A stretch of DNA of 61,516 nt from SFLA01 sp045595165. Lineage in GTDB: Bacteria > Bacillota > Clostridia > Oscillospirales > CAG-382. Location of the stretch: assembly GCA_045595165.1 (NCBI GenBank), contig JAZNZY010000018.1, positions 1 to 61,516 of the forward strand. Reading direction: 5' to 3'. Within the stretch, counting starts at the first letter, position 1, and each line of letters begins with the position of its first letter. A model generated the notes under the pieces. It had not been told where the DNA came from. It did not search any database and saw only the letters and a program-made list of their open reading frames with translations. This document shows, in pieces, positions 51,508 to 61,001 of the stretch. The position numbers were made by a program, and so were the translations under genes.

Positions 51508-53726
51508 ACGCAGTAGTCATTGAAAAATGTGAAATAGTTTCCTTCGGATGTATTTCAAATACCATCATAACCCCCGCTTCAGGCATAAATCTTATTACCG
51601 CACCCAACGAAAGCGGCAAAACAACTCTTGCACATTTTATAAAGTTTGTCTTTTACGGCTTTTCGGGACAGCGTAATTCCACCGTATCGGATAACGAAAA
51701 GAAGCATTATGTCCCTTGGGACAATCCCCGCGCCGCAGGAGCGGTGGAGTTCTCTTTGGGAAGCAGTAAATACCGTGTGGAACGCGAGTTTCTCGCAGGT
51801 AAGGATATTTGTACCGTTACGGAAAAGCTATCCGGAAAAGAAATTTTAAAGGGTCTTGTTCCCGGTGAATGCTTTTTCGGCGTAAAGGAAGAAATATTTA
51901 CAAAAACCGCATTTTTCCGTCAGCTTTCTTCGCCCGGTAAAAAGGACGATGAGCTCGCCGAGCAACTGAGAAACCTCGTTGCTTCCGCAGACGAAACCGT
52001 AAGCGCATCGGATGCGTTAAAGCGTCTGACAGAAGCAAAGAACCGTCTTCGCAGCCGTGTAAAGGGCGGAGGTATCATTCCCGCGCTGGAGGAAAAGCGC
52101 GGCGAATTGGATAAAACTCTGGGAGCCGCATTTTCTATGTCCGGCGAATTGGGCAGAGTAGAGGCGGAGCTCAAGGAGATCGAGAGCAAGTTAAACGCCA
52201 ATAAAGAATACCGCGTTCAAATAAACGAGGAATTAACGGGAATCGAAAAATACGAAGCGTTCGTTAAATACGGCGAGCTTAAAGAGCACGCACGCAAAGT
52301 AACCGATTCCGAAACTGCGTATAACACCGCGTTGGAAAGCTTTGGCGGCAGCGAACCGGATAAAGAGGCTGTTGCAAAGGCGCTAAAGCTTATTTCCAAA
52401 AGAAGCGCCCACGTTGTAAAGCGTGAAGAACGCAAGACAGCCTACGATAACGCTGAAAAGGACGTGGAGAATGCCCGCAAGGAAAGCTTGTTTGACGGAA
52501 GAAACGTTATTAAGCTCCGCAAAAAGATAAATGCTATCAACTCCTCAAAGGGACTTATGGTGTTTTTAATCACCCTCATGCTTTTGGCGGCGGGTGTTAC
52601 CGCATTGTTTAATTTCACAACTGTTTTCGGTACGGTTGAGTTTTTACCTTGGCAGTATATTATCGTTTTTGCCGCGGCGGCACTTGTTATCGGAATAATT
52701 CTTATAATTCTTAAATCCGCATCTTCTCATTTTGCTGCCAAAAACGGATTTTCGTCTATTATCGAAATGAGATATATGTTGAGCCAATATCCCGCTGCAC
52801 AGCAGGAAATCGCAGATCTTGAGCTTAAAGCCTTTGGTGCAAAAACGCTTTATGAGCGTGCGGACGAGGAGCTTAAGGCTTTGGACGCCGAGATATTCTC
52901 TATCACCGAGGGTATGCCCGGAGATAATGAGGACGTGGAAAAGCGTGTTGCGGATATCGTAACCGCTACAGAAGCTGTTCTCAACGCACGCACTCAGCTT
53001 GATACGGTTAAAGCCGTTCAGGAGGCGGCGTTTGCGGGCTGCGATCTTAAAAAGATAAGCGACCTTGCGGAAAATGCTGTCGAGCCCGTGCATAGCCGCG
53101 AGGAGCTGGAAAAGGCTTTGGATTTTTTAAAGAGTGAAGACGAAAAGCTGCTTAGCCTTCTTCGTGAAAGAGAGGGAGAAAGAGGCAGACTTATCGGCGC
53201 GGGAGGAGATCCTGCTCTCATTCAGGCTCAGCGTGATTCTGTTGCCGCCCGTATACGTTATCTGGAGCAGTCCTACAATGCGGTGAATATCGCCGCAGAA
53301 GCCCTGAACGAAGCGGACAAGCATATGAGAAATATCGTTTCTCCCGCACTTTCCCGTCTGGCAGGGAAGTATATGTCCTCTGTTACGAAGGGCAAGTACG
53401 ATAGCGTTTCCTTTGATACATCCTTGATAATGTCTTATGAAACCGCATCGGGAACAAAGCATTCGGATTATATGTCTGCAGGTACGCGGGACAGCGCGTA
53501 TATGTGTCTGCGCCTTGCCCTCATAGACCTTGTGTTTTCCGAAACACGTCCACCTCTGGTGCTGGACGATGCTTTTGTCCGTCTTGACGGGGACAGACTT
53601 GAGAATATGCTTTCCCTTGTTATCAACGCAAGCGGAAGCGGACAGGTATTCGTATTCACCTGCCATGACCGCGAACAGCGAATATTGGATTCTATGGGAG
53701 CAGAATATAACAGGATCGTGATCTGA
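51504..53726 (+). CDS. AAA/SMC-like ATPase, YhaN/SbcC-like, with TM hairpin
   Basis: 740 aa. Walker A APNESGKTTL near the N-terminus and a signature plus Walker B at the C-terminus (SAGTRDSAYMCLRLALIDLV and LVLDDAFVRLD). The middle is coiled coil interrupted by two hydrophobic helices (about residues 353-373 and 383-402; LMVFLITLMLLAAG and YIIVFAAAALVIGII). The membrane hairpin is a known trait of some YhaN-type proteins. Likely partner of the phosphoesterase in membrane-associated DNA processing. Confidence 0.84.
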   Translation: MNAVVIEKCEIVSFGCISNTIITPASGINLITAPNESGKTTLAHFIKFVFYGFSGQRNSTVSDNEKKHYVPWDNPRAAGAVEFSLGSSKYRVEREFLAGKDICTVTEKLSGKEILKGLVPGECFFGVKEEIFTKTAFFRQLSSPGKKDDELAEQLRNLVASADETVSASDALKRLTEAKNRLRSRVKGGGIIPALEEKRGELDKTLGAAFSMSGELGRVEAELKEIESKLNANKEYRVQINEELTGIEKYEAFVKYGELKEHARKVTDSETAYNTALESFGGSEPDKEAVAKALKLISKRSAHVVKREERKTAYDNAEKDVENARKESLFDGRNVIKLRKKINAINSSKGLMVFLITLMLLAAGVTALFNFTTVFGTVEFLPWQYIIVFAAAALVIGIILIILKSASSHFAAKNGFSSIIEMRYMLSQYPAAQQEIADLELKAFGAKTLYERADEELKALDAEIFSITEGMPGDNEDVEKRVADIVTATEAVLNARTQLDTVKAVQEAAFAGCDLKKISDLAENAVEPVHSREELEKALDFLKSEDEKLLSLLREREGERGRLIGAGGDPALIQAQRDSVAARIRYLEQSYNAVNIAAEALNEADKHMRNIVSPALSRLAGKYMSSVTKGKYDSVSFDTSLIMSYETASGTKHSDYMSAGTRDSAYMCLRLALIDLVFSETRPPLVLDDAFVRLDGDRLENMLSLVINASGSGQVFVFTCHDREQRILDSMGAEYNRIVI

Positions 53727-55771
53727 TGGATTTTAACACACCGTTACAGTACATAAAAGGCATAGGCGAAGCACGAAGTAAGTGCTTCGCCAAACTTGGT
53801 CTATCCCGTGCAGGGGACCTTTTGTCTTTTTATCCCCGTACGTATCAGTACAGAGGCGAAACCAAAAAGGTTGCCGAGGTGTCCGACGGCGAATTGTGTT
53901 CGTTAATCCTCACCGTGGATTCTCCCGTTAAAAGCGGCGGGGGAAAAGTGCAGTATATTAAATTCACTGCAGGTGACGATACGGGAACGGTAAATATTAC
54001 CTTCTTTAACCAAAAATGGCTGTTAAAAGTGTTTTCCCAAGGCAGAGCCTTCAGGTTTTACGGAAAGGTTACCTTCGGATTTTACGGAAAAGAAATGGTT
54101 TCTCCCGAGGTAGAGCCCATTCTCCACGGCAAAAAGCTTCAGAACGTAATACCCGTTTACCCCCTTACGAAAGGTCTTACACAAAAAACAGTGTATTCAG
54201 CAGTAAAGAACGTGCTACCGTTATCCGATGTTCTTGAGGATGCGCTTCCCGATGATGTCCGTAAAGAATATTCCTTGCTTTCCGTCAAAGAGGCGGTAAA
54301 GCTTATACACGCCCCATCCTGCAGAGAAGACGTCGCCAAGGCACGCCGTTCCCTTGCTTTTGAGGAATTGGCGGTGTTCCAGACTGCTTTAAGAATTTCC
54401 CGCCGCGGTACCACGCAGGCAAAGGGAATAAAAATGACATTCAAAAACAGCGGAATAAAAATGTTTTTCGATGCTTTACCATATTCTCTCACCTCTGCGC
54501 AGGAAAAGAGCGTTAAGGAAATTCTGGGAGATATGTGCAAGGACACTCCCATGACCCGTCTTTTGCAGGGGGATGTGGGAAGCGGAAAAACCGTGGTCGC
54601 CGCGGCGGCAGTGTATTTCGCCGCAAAAAACGGCTATCAATCCGCGTTTATGGCACCTACAGAAATACTCGCCGCACAGCACGCAAAAACTCTGGATAAA
54701 ATGCTTTCTTCCTTCGGAATAAGAGTTGGCTTGCTTACGGGCAGTATGACCAAAAAACAAAAAACGGTTCTGCAGGAAAACATTAAAAACGGCGCCGTTG
54801 ACGTTATTGTCGGTACAAACGCTCTTATTCAGGATGCTGTGGAATATCAGGCATTAGGTCTGGTTATAACCGATGAACAGCACCGTTTCGGCGTTATGCA
54901 AAGAGCGCGTCTTACCGAAAAGGGCGGGGTAGGAAACATCAAACCCCATATGCTGGTAATGTCTGCCACACCAATTCCCAGAACCTTGTCATTGATACTT
55001 TACGGGGATCTTGATATAAGCGTGCTTAATGAGCTTCCTCCCGGCAGACAAAAGGTGGATACCTATCTTGTGGGAAGTGATAAGCGTGAGCGTGTGTTCA
55101 AAATGATACGCTCCCGTATCGACGAGGGCAATCAGGCGTACATAATCTGCCCGCTGGTGGAGGAAAACGAAGAAAGCGATAAACAAAGTGCGGAGGGATA
55201 CGCCGAAGCTTTAAGACGAGGCAACTTTTCGGATATAAATATCGGTATGCTTCACGGCAGAATGTCCCCCGGGGAAAAAGACGAGGTTATGCGTGCTTTT
55301 TCGGCGGGAGATATAAAGATCCTCGTTTCCACCACCGTGGTGGAGGTAGGGGTGGACGTACCCAATGCAACGGTTATTCTTATTGAAAACGCCGAATGCT
55401 TCGGACTTTCCCAGCTTCATCAATTACGAGGCAGAGTCGGCAGAGGTAAGGATAAAAGTATGTGTGTGCTTTTATCGGACCACGCCCACGGCAAAACAGA
55501 AAACCGCTTAAAGATAATGTGCGAAACCAACGATGGCTTTGCTATCGCATCCGCAGATCTTGACCAAAGAGGTCCCGGCGATTTCTTCGGAGAAAAGCAA
55601 TCGGGCGAGCTTGTGTTCCGCGTAGCTTCTGCGGCGGATATGGAAATGTTGGAGGAAGCGAAAAAACTTTCTGAAGAAATGTTTGCGGCAGGTGAAGGGA
55701 AGTATCCCGTTTTGTTTAAAAAAGCCGCTGCTTTCGCTTCGGGAAACGAAAGAGGTAATAAGATAAGCTGA
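53726..55771 (+). CDS. recG: ATP-dependent DNA helicase RecG
   Basis: 681 aa. Wedge/OB domain (VSDGELCSLILTVDSP), then helicase motifs: Walker A GDVGSGKT, DEQHRFG, SATPIPRT, and the C-terminal QLRGRVGRG. Reverses stalled replication forks and processes branched DNA. Start overlaps the previous stop by 1 nt. Confidence 0.95.
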   Translation: MDFNTPLQYIKGIGEARSKCFAKLGLSRAGDLLSFYPRTYQYRGETKKVAEVSDGELCSLILTVDSPVKSGGGKVQYIKFTAGDDTGTVNITFFNQKWLLKVFSQGRAFRFYGKVTFGFYGKEMVSPEVEPILHGKKLQNVIPVYPLTKGLTQKTVYSAVKNVLPLSDVLEDALPDDVRKEYSLLSVKEAVKLIHAPSCREDVAKARRSLAFEELAVFQTALRISRRGTTQAKGIKMTFKNSGIKMFFDALPYSLTSAQEKSVKEILGDMCKDTPMTRLLQGDVGSGKTVVAAAAVYFAAKNGYQSAFMAPTEILAAQHAKTLDKMLSSFGIRVGLLTGSMTKKQKTVLQENIKNGAVDVIVGTNALIQDAVEYQALGLVITDEQHRFGVMQRARLTEKGGVGNIKPHMLVMSATPIPRTLSLILYGDLDISVLNELPPGRQKVDTYLVGSDKRERVFKMIRSRIDEGNQAYIICPLVEENEESDKQSAEGYAEALRRGNFSDINIGMLHGRMSPGEKDEVMRAFSAGDIKILVSTTVVEVGVDVPNATVILIENAECFGLSQLHQLRGRVGRGKDKSMCVLLSDHAHGKTENRLKIMCETNDGFAIASADLDQRGPGDFFGEKQSGELVFRVASAADMEMLEEAKKLSEEMFAAGEGKYPVLFKKAAAFASGNERGNKIS

Positions 55772-56727
55772 TGAACGTAAAGGAATATAATTTCAAATAC
55801 GGGCTTTTCCTTGCTCCTATGGCAGGCGTTACGGACCGAGCCTACCGTTCTCTGTGCGTCCGTTACGGAGCAGAGCTTGTTACCACTGAGCTGGTTTCCG
55901 CAAAAGCCGTCACAATGGGTGACGAGCGTACCTTCCGTCTTGCTTCGCTTACCGAAGAGGAGCTTCCCGGCGCAATACAGATATTCGGTTCCGATCCCGA
56001 TGTAATGGGAGAAGCGGCGTATAAATTAATGAGCCTTTCGCCTGATATGATAGATATAAATATGGGATGTCCCGTCCATAAAATTGTCCGCAACGGAGAG
56101 GGCTGTGCCTTGATGCAGGATGTGGAAAAGGCGGGAAAGATCGTTGAAAGCGTGGTAAAAAGCGTTTCCGTGCCCGTTACCGTGAAAATGCGTATCGGAA
56201 TGGATGAAAACAGCCTTAATGCGCCCGAGCTGGCTCTTGCTTGCCAGCAGGCAGGGGCGGCAATGGTCACCGTTCACGGCAGAACGAGAAATAAAATGTA
56301 TTCAGGCTCTTCCGATTGCGGTGAGATACGCCGTGTTAAGAATACCGTCAGTATTCCTGTCGTTGCTTCGGGAGATGTGGGACTGACTCTTAAAGCAAAT
56401 GATGCTTATTCGCTTACGGGCGCAGACGGTCTTGCCGTAGGCAGAGCCGCAATGGGTGCGCCTTGGATATTTGCGTATCTTAAGGACGATATAGACGGCG
56501 TATCCCGAAGGAGTATTCCTGATGAAGAAAAGCTTTCCGTAATAAAGGAGCATATAGACCGCCTTTTATTTTTTGAAGGTGAGCGCGCTCTTTGTCAGAT
56601 GCGCACACACCTCGCTTGGTATACCAAAGGGCTTAAAGGAAGCGCCGCTTTGCGCAGAGAGATAAATACCGCAGTAACAAAAGAGGACTTTTATACTCTT
56701 GCCGAAAGCATTTTTACCCCGTGTTGA
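55771..56727 (+). CDS. dusB: tRNA-dihydrouridine synthase (DusB type)
   Basis: 318 aa, FMN-dependent TIM barrel. Motifs APMAGVTDRAYR, INMGCPVHKIVRNGEGCALM (catalytic Cys), HGRTR and VVASGDVG with GADGLAVGRAAMGAPWIF. Reduces uridines in the tRNA D-loop. Last gene of the pgeF operon. Confidence 0.93.
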   Translation: MNVKEYNFKYGLFLAPMAGVTDRAYRSLCVRYGAELVTTELVSAKAVTMGDERTFRLASLTEEELPGAIQIFGSDPDVMGEAAYKLMSLSPDMIDINMGCPVHKIVRNGEGCALMQDVEKAGKIVESVVKSVSVPVTVKMRIGMDENSLNAPELALACQQAGAAMVTVHGRTRNKMYSGSSDCGEIRRVKNTVSIPVVASGDVGLTLKANDAYSLTGADGLAVGRAAMGAPWIFAYLKDDIDGVSRRSIPDEEKLSVIKEHIDRLLFFEGERALCQMRTHLAWYTKGLKGSAALRREINTAVTKEDFYTLAESIFTPC

Positions 56728-56809
56728 CATAACATTCGGCATATTACACTACACATCTTTTTAACCTTTGTGCAGAGTGCTAAAATCCGTTTACGGATGC
56801 TGAAAAATG

Positions 56810-56838
56810 TTGACAAATAGTGAATAAACCATTAAAAT
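56810..56838 (+). promoter_or_regulatory. Promoter for the purine permease
   Basis: TTGACA (56810-56815), 17 nt, TAAAAT (56833-56838). The -10 overlaps the left arm of the terminator at 56836-56876. A palindrome ATCCG/CGGAT lies just upstream (56786-56799). Confidence 0.75.
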
Positions 56839-56876
56839 ACCGTTATGGGTGATCTTACACTCGGGCGGTATTTTTA
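56836..56876 (+). terminator. Terminator-like hairpin overlapping the permease promoter
   Basis: ATACCG (56837-56842) / CGGTAT (56866-56871) with an inner GGGTG/CACTC stem, then TTTTTA. It can end readthrough from dusB; a transcript started at the local promoter would lack the full left arm and escape it. Confidence 0.6.
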
Positions 56877-56907
56877 TTCCGCCTTAATTTAATTTAGGAG
56901 GTCTTTT

Positions 56908-58335
56908 ATGGACAAGTTCTTCAAAATCTCTGAACGCGGCTCAAACGTCAAGACAGAGATAATGGCAGGTCTTACCACCTTCTTCGCTATGGCTTACATT
57001 GTTGTAACCAACCCCAACCAGGTTGTCGGCTTCAATTTCGGCGGCGAAATGGATACCATCTGGAATGCAGTATACGTTGCATCCATCTTGGTAGCATTTG
57101 TAGGTACCCTGCTTTATGCGCTTTACGCAAAGCTTCCCTATGCACAGGCGTGCGGAATGGGTCTTAACTCATTTTTCTTCGTTTCCTTTATTCTTCCTGC
57201 TCTTCTCACCGAAGGCGGCGACGTTATAAAGGGTTATCATGAAGGTCTTTTCGTTATTCTTCTTTCCGGTGTGGTATTCCTTATTCTTTCTATTACCGGC
57301 GCAAGAGAATATATCGCAAAAGCACTGCCCGATTGTCTTAAAAAGGCTATTCCCGCAGGTATCGGTCTGTTTATCGCCTTCATCGGCTTCAAAAACGTTG
57401 GCATTATCCAGGCAAACCAATATACCTACGTACAGCTGTTTGATTTCCACGGCGCTATGTACAACGAAGCCGGCGAATTTCTCGGCGCTTTCGAAGCTTG
57501 GAAGGTTATGGCGCCCGTTGTTCTCGCTCTTCTCGGTCTGTTCCTTATCGCTATTCTTGATAAGAAAAAGGTTAAGGGCTCCGTAATCATCACCATCGGT
57601 GTTGTTACCGTTCTTTACTATCTCTCCACCTGGACTCTTCCTACCTTTGACCTTGGTAAGATCGGCCAGTCCTTCAAGGATTTCGGCGAGATCGGTATTA
57701 TCGGCGCGTTCAAGGGCTACACCATCTTCTCCGGCGGTGCAAGTGCTATTATAAACGCTGTCGTTCTTGTTATCACCTTTACTTTGGTCGATATGTTCGA
57801 TACTATCGGAACCCTTTACGGTACCGCTTCCCAGGCAAATATGCTTGATGAAAACGGCGACCCTATCGACGTAAACAAGGCTATGGCTTGCGACTCTGTC
57901 GCAACCTGCGCAGGCGCAGTATTCGGAACCTCCACCTGTACCACCTTTGTTGAATCCGCAGCAGGCGTAGCAGCAGGCGGCAGATCCGGTCTTACTTCTC
58001 TCGTAACCTCTATCTGCTTCTTCGTATGCTTGTTCCTCACTCCTCTTGCAGCTATCGTTCCCCCATGTGCAACCGCACCCGCACTTATCTACGTTGGCGT
58101 TCTTATGCTCAAGAACTTCTCCAAGGTTGATATGGACGATATCGCATCCGCAGTTCCCGCATTCCTTGCACTCATTATGATGCCCCTTACTTACTCTATC
58201 TCCAACGGTATCGCAGTAGGCGCTATCTCTTACGTTCTTATCCGTCTCTTCACCGGTAAGTTCACAAAGAAGGATATCGTTGTTACCATCATCGGCATCC
58301 TCTTCCTTGCAAGATTCTTCCTTGTAACAATGTAA
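56908..58335 (+). CDS. NCS2 (AzgA-type) guanine/hypoxanthine permease
   Basis: 475 aa, about 12 TM helices. Family motifs AGLTTFFAMAYIVVTNP, YAQACGMGLNSFF and FVESAAGVAAGGRSGLTSLV. Proton-coupled uptake of guanine/hypoxanthine/adenine. I see no purine riboswitch core in the 70-nt leader. Codon bias suggests good expression. Confidence 0.9.
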   Translation: MDKFFKISERGSNVKTEIMAGLTTFFAMAYIVVTNPNQVVGFNFGGEMDTIWNAVYVASILVAFVGTLLYALYAKLPYAQACGMGLNSFFFVSFILPALLTEGGDVIKGYHEGLFVILLSGVVFLILSITGAREYIAKALPDCLKKAIPAGIGLFIAFIGFKNVGIIQANQYTYVQLFDFHGAMYNEAGEFLGAFEAWKVMAPVVLALLGLFLIAILDKKKVKGSVIITIGVVTVLYYLSTWTLPTFDLGKIGQSFKDFGEIGIIGAFKGYTIFSGGASAIINAVVLVITFTLVDMFDTIGTLYGTASQANMLDENGDPIDVNKAMACDSVATCAGAVFGTSTCTTFVESAAGVAAGGRSGLTSLVTSICFFVCLFLTPLAAIVPPCATAPALIYVGVLMLKNFSKVDMDDIASAVPAFLALIMMPLTYSISNGIAVGAISYVLIRLFTGKFTKKDIVVTIIGILFLARFFLVTM

Positions 58336-58347
58336 TAATGGTTTTTC

Positions 58348-58390
58348 ATATCCCGTTTGGTGAAAAAATCCCAAACGGGATATTTTTTTG
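58348..58390 (+). terminator. Terminator after the purine permease
   Basis: 13-bp perfect stem (58348-58360 with 58371-58383) and a run of seven T. Confidence 0.93.
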
Positions 58391-58419
58391 TTTACTTTTA
58401 GCTTGTTTTTTGGTATAAT
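58391..58419 (+). promoter_or_regulatory. Promoter for tex
   Basis: TTTACT (58391-58396), 17 nt, TATAAT (58414-58419). Confidence 0.72.
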
Positions 58420-58449
58420 ATACCTATCAATTCCAAAGGGGAAAAACAA

Positions 58450-60600
58450 ATGGATATTATTGCAAAAATAGCCGAAGAGCTTCGTATAAAAGCAACTCAG
58501 GTAGAAGCGGCTGTAAAGCTTATTGACGAAGGAAATACCATTCCTTTTATCGCCCGTTACCGTAAGGAGGTTACAGGCTCTCTTGACGATACCGTGCTTC
58601 GTGATCTTGACGAAAAGCTTCACGCATACCGCGCAGTTGAACAGCGCAGGGAAGAGGTACGCCGTCTTATAACCGAGCAGGAGAAAATGACGGACGAGAT
58701 CAATCTCGCTCTTGATAAAGCCGCTACCGTAGCGGAAATAGATGATATTTACCGTCCTTACCGTCCAAAGCGTAAAACACGCGCTTCCGTTGCGGCGGAT
58801 GCGGGACTCACTCCGCTTTCCGAGCTTATGCTGGCGCAGGAAAAGGATACGGATATTGTTGCCGAAGCGGAAAAATATCTTAATCCCGAAAAGAAGATAA
58901 ACACTGTAGATGATGCCCTTCACGGCGCAATGGATATTATTGCCGAGGGTGTTTCCGATAACGCTTCTTTCCGTAAATGGATACGCGAATATACCATGAA
59001 GAACGGCTCGCTTACCACCAAGGCAAAGACCGAAGAAGACAGCGTTTACCGTATGTATTACGATAGAAGCGAGCCTCTCAAAAAGCTTGTTTCCCACCGT
59101 ATTCTTGCTATCGACCGCGGCGAAAAAGAAGGCTTCCTTTCCGTCAAGGTAGATGTGGATAAGGATTATATCGAAGGTTATCTTATCGGACAAACCGTTT
59201 CCAAGCAGATATGCTCCAGCACACAGTATGTGAAGGACGCCGTTATCGACGGTTACGAAAGACTTATCGCGCCCTCTATACAAAACGAGGTGCGCAGCGA
59301 TATCACCGCTTCCGCACAGGAGCAGGCAATAAAGGTCTTTGGCGAAAACCTGCGCAATCTGCTGATGCAGGCGCCCGTTAAGGGAAAGGTAATTATGGGG
59401 TTCGACCCTGCTTACCGTACAGGATGTAAAATTGCCGTAGTCGGTGAAAACGGCGAGGTTCTGGATACTACAGTTGTATATCCTACTCCGCCCCAAAACC
59501 GTACCGAGGACGCGGAGCGTGTGCTTTCCGCATTGGTAAAAAAATACGGAATAGATATTATTTCCATAGGCAACGGCACCGCAAGTAAGGAGAGCGAGAT
59601 TTTTGTTTCCTCACTCCTTCCCAAGCTTAACCGTCCTGTAAGCTATATAATGACAAACGAAGCAGGCGCTTCCGTTTACTCCGCTTCCAAGTTGGGCGCA
59701 GAGGAATTTCCTCAGTTTGACGTTTCCTTAAGAAGCGCAGTATCTATCGCCCGCCGTGTTCAGGATCCCCTTGCAGAGCTTGTAAAAATAGACCCCAAGG
59801 CTATCGGAGTAGGACAGTATCAGCACGATATGAACCCCAAAGCTCTTTCCGCTTCTCTTGACGGTGTTGTAGAGGATGCAGTTTCTTCCGTGGGCGTTGA
59901 CCTTAACTCCGCTTCGGTATCTCTTCTTTCCCGTGTTGCGGGCATTTCCTCCAAGACGGCAAAGGCTATTTATGATTACAGAAACGAAAACCGTCTTTTC
60001 ACCTCCCGTGAAGAACTGAAAAAGGTTAAAGGTATCGGTGATAAGGCCTTTACCCAGTGCGCAGGCTTTTTGCGCGTTTCCGAGAGTGAAGAGGTGCTGG
60101 ATAACACCGCAGTCCACCCCGAAAGCTACGAATCTGCCCGCCTGCTTCTTAAAAAGCTGGGCTATACCGAGCAGGACGTCCGTGAGCGCAAGCTTGACGA
60201 TATCAAGGCAAAAGCCGCCCTTGTGGGTATAGACGCTCTTTCGGAATCTATCGGTGTCGGCGTTCAGACTCTTAACGATATGCTGGGTGAGCTCACCAAG
60301 CCGGGACGCGACCCCCGTGATGAGCTTCCCAAGCCCATCCTTCGTACCGATGCGATGGATATTTCCTCTCTTAAAGTAGGTATGGAATTTGTGGGCACGG
60401 TTCGTAACGTAGCAGATTTCGGCGCGTTTGTGGATATCGGCGTTCATCAGGACGGTCTGGTTCACATCTCCAAGCTTGCCAAGGGCTTTGTGCGCAGAGC
60501 GCAGGACGTTACCAAGGTAGGGGAGATAATCAAGGTCCGCGTTATAGATGTTGACGTTGCAAAAAAGCGTATCTCTCTGGAGCGTGTTTTTGAAAAATAA
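58450..60600 (+). CDS. tex: Tex-family S1 RNA-binding protein
   Basis: 716 aa. Tex N-terminal helical domain, YqgF-like RNase H fold (IMGFDPAYRTGCKIAVV), helix-hairpin-helix repeats (SRVAGISSKTAKAIYDY and KVKGIGDKAF) and a C-terminal S1 domain (VGTVRNVADFGAFVDIGVHQDGLVHIS, in part). Binds RNA and acts in transcription/RNA handling. Length and order match the family. Confidence 0.94.
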   Translation: MDIIAKIAEELRIKATQVEAAVKLIDEGNTIPFIARYRKEVTGSLDDTVLRDLDEKLHAYRAVEQRREEVRRLITEQEKMTDEINLALDKAATVAEIDDIYRPYRPKRKTRASVAADAGLTPLSELMLAQEKDTDIVAEAEKYLNPEKKINTVDDALHGAMDIIAEGVSDNASFRKWIREYTMKNGSLTTKAKTEEDSVYRMYYDRSEPLKKLVSHRILAIDRGEKEGFLSVKVDVDKDYIEGYLIGQTVSKQICSSTQYVKDAVIDGYERLIAPSIQNEVRSDITASAQEQAIKVFGENLRNLLMQAPVKGKVIMGFDPAYRTGCKIAVVGENGEVLDTTVVYPTPPQNRTEDAERVLSALVKKYGIDIISIGNGTASKESEIFVSSLLPKLNRPVSYIMTNEAGASVYSASKLGAEEFPQFDVSLRSAVSIARRVQDPLAELVKIDPKAIGVGQYQHDMNPKALSASLDGVVEDAVSSVGVDLNSASVSLLSRVAGISSKTAKAIYDYRNENRLFTSREELKKVKGIGDKAFTQCAGFLRVSESEEVLDNTAVHPESYESARLLLKKLGYTEQDVRERKLDDIKAKAALVGIDALSESIGVGVQTLNDMLGELTKPGRDPRDELPKPILRTDAMDISSLKVGMEFVGTVRNVADFGAFVDIGVHQDGLVHISKLAKGFVRRAQDVTKVGEIIKVRVIDVDVAKKRISLERVFEK

Positions 60601-60629
60601 TTGACATACCTCAGGTTTTGTTGTATAAT
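60601..60629 (+). promoter_or_regulatory. Promoter for the TM1266-hydE unit, with internal ACCTCAGGT
   Basis: Perfect consensus TTGACA (60601-60606), 17 nt, TATAAT (60624-60629). The spacer contains the palindrome ACCTCAGGT (60608-60616), and ACCTGA recurs just downstream (60636-60641). A repressor or Fe-S-type regulator could bind here. Confidence 0.85.
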
Positions 60630-60697
60630 GATCTTACCTGAAAGAAAGATTTTATCTGACTCAAAGGTGTGGTCATAAAATATAAAAATTTATGTTT

Positions 60698-60728
60698 TGC
60701 CGCGCCTTTTTATGGCGCGGTATTTTTT
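60698..60728 (+). terminator. Leader attenuator hairpin before the TM1266 gene
   Basis: GCCGCGCC (60699-60706) / GGCGCGGT (60714-60721) then ATTTTTTG, about 90 nt into the transcript and 16 nt before the start codon. Confidence 0.7.
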
Positions 60729-60743
60729 GTTTTTGGAGTATAT

Positions 60744-61001
60744 ATGGAAACAAGAATCGCAGTTATAAGCATAATAGTTGAAAAAAGTGAATCCGCAGAA
60801 AGCATTAATTCCATTCTTCACGAATACGGCGAATATATTATCGGCAGAATGGGCATTCCTTACCGCCGCAGAGGCGTTAATATTATAAGTATTGCTTTGG
60901 AAGCGCCTCAGAATACCGTTGCCGCACTTTCCGGCAAGATCGGAAAGATAGACGGTGTCAGCGTAAAGACCGCATATTCGGGAGCTGTTTTCAATGACTG
61001 A
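60744..61001 (+). CDS. TM1266-family iron-only hydrogenase system putative regulator
   Basis: 85 aa from ATG 60744 behind GGAG; the open frame extends 25 codons upstream through the attenuator and lacks a ribosome binding site. Ferredoxin-like/ACT-like small protein with the family core EYIIGRMGIPYRRRGVNIISIALEAP, in part. Members neighbour hydE/hydF/hydG and are thought to regulate hydrogenase assembly or expression. Overlaps hydE by 8 nt. Confidence 0.9.
   Translation: METRIAVISIIVEKSESAESINSILHEYGEYIIGRMGIPYRRRGVNIISIALEAPQNTVAALSGKIGKIDGVSVKTAYSGAVFND

Noticed and set aside
56840..56907. Possible purine riboswitch upstream of the purine permease
   Set aside because: The leader is under 70 nt and lacks the conserved three-way-junction core; only a terminator-like hairpin is visible.
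57169..59496. 775-codon open frame on the minus strand across the purine permease and tex
   Set aside because: It is antisense to two clearly recognised genes and crosses a strong terminator and promoter; the stop-free run follows from the sense-strand codon bias. The translation has no recognisable motif.
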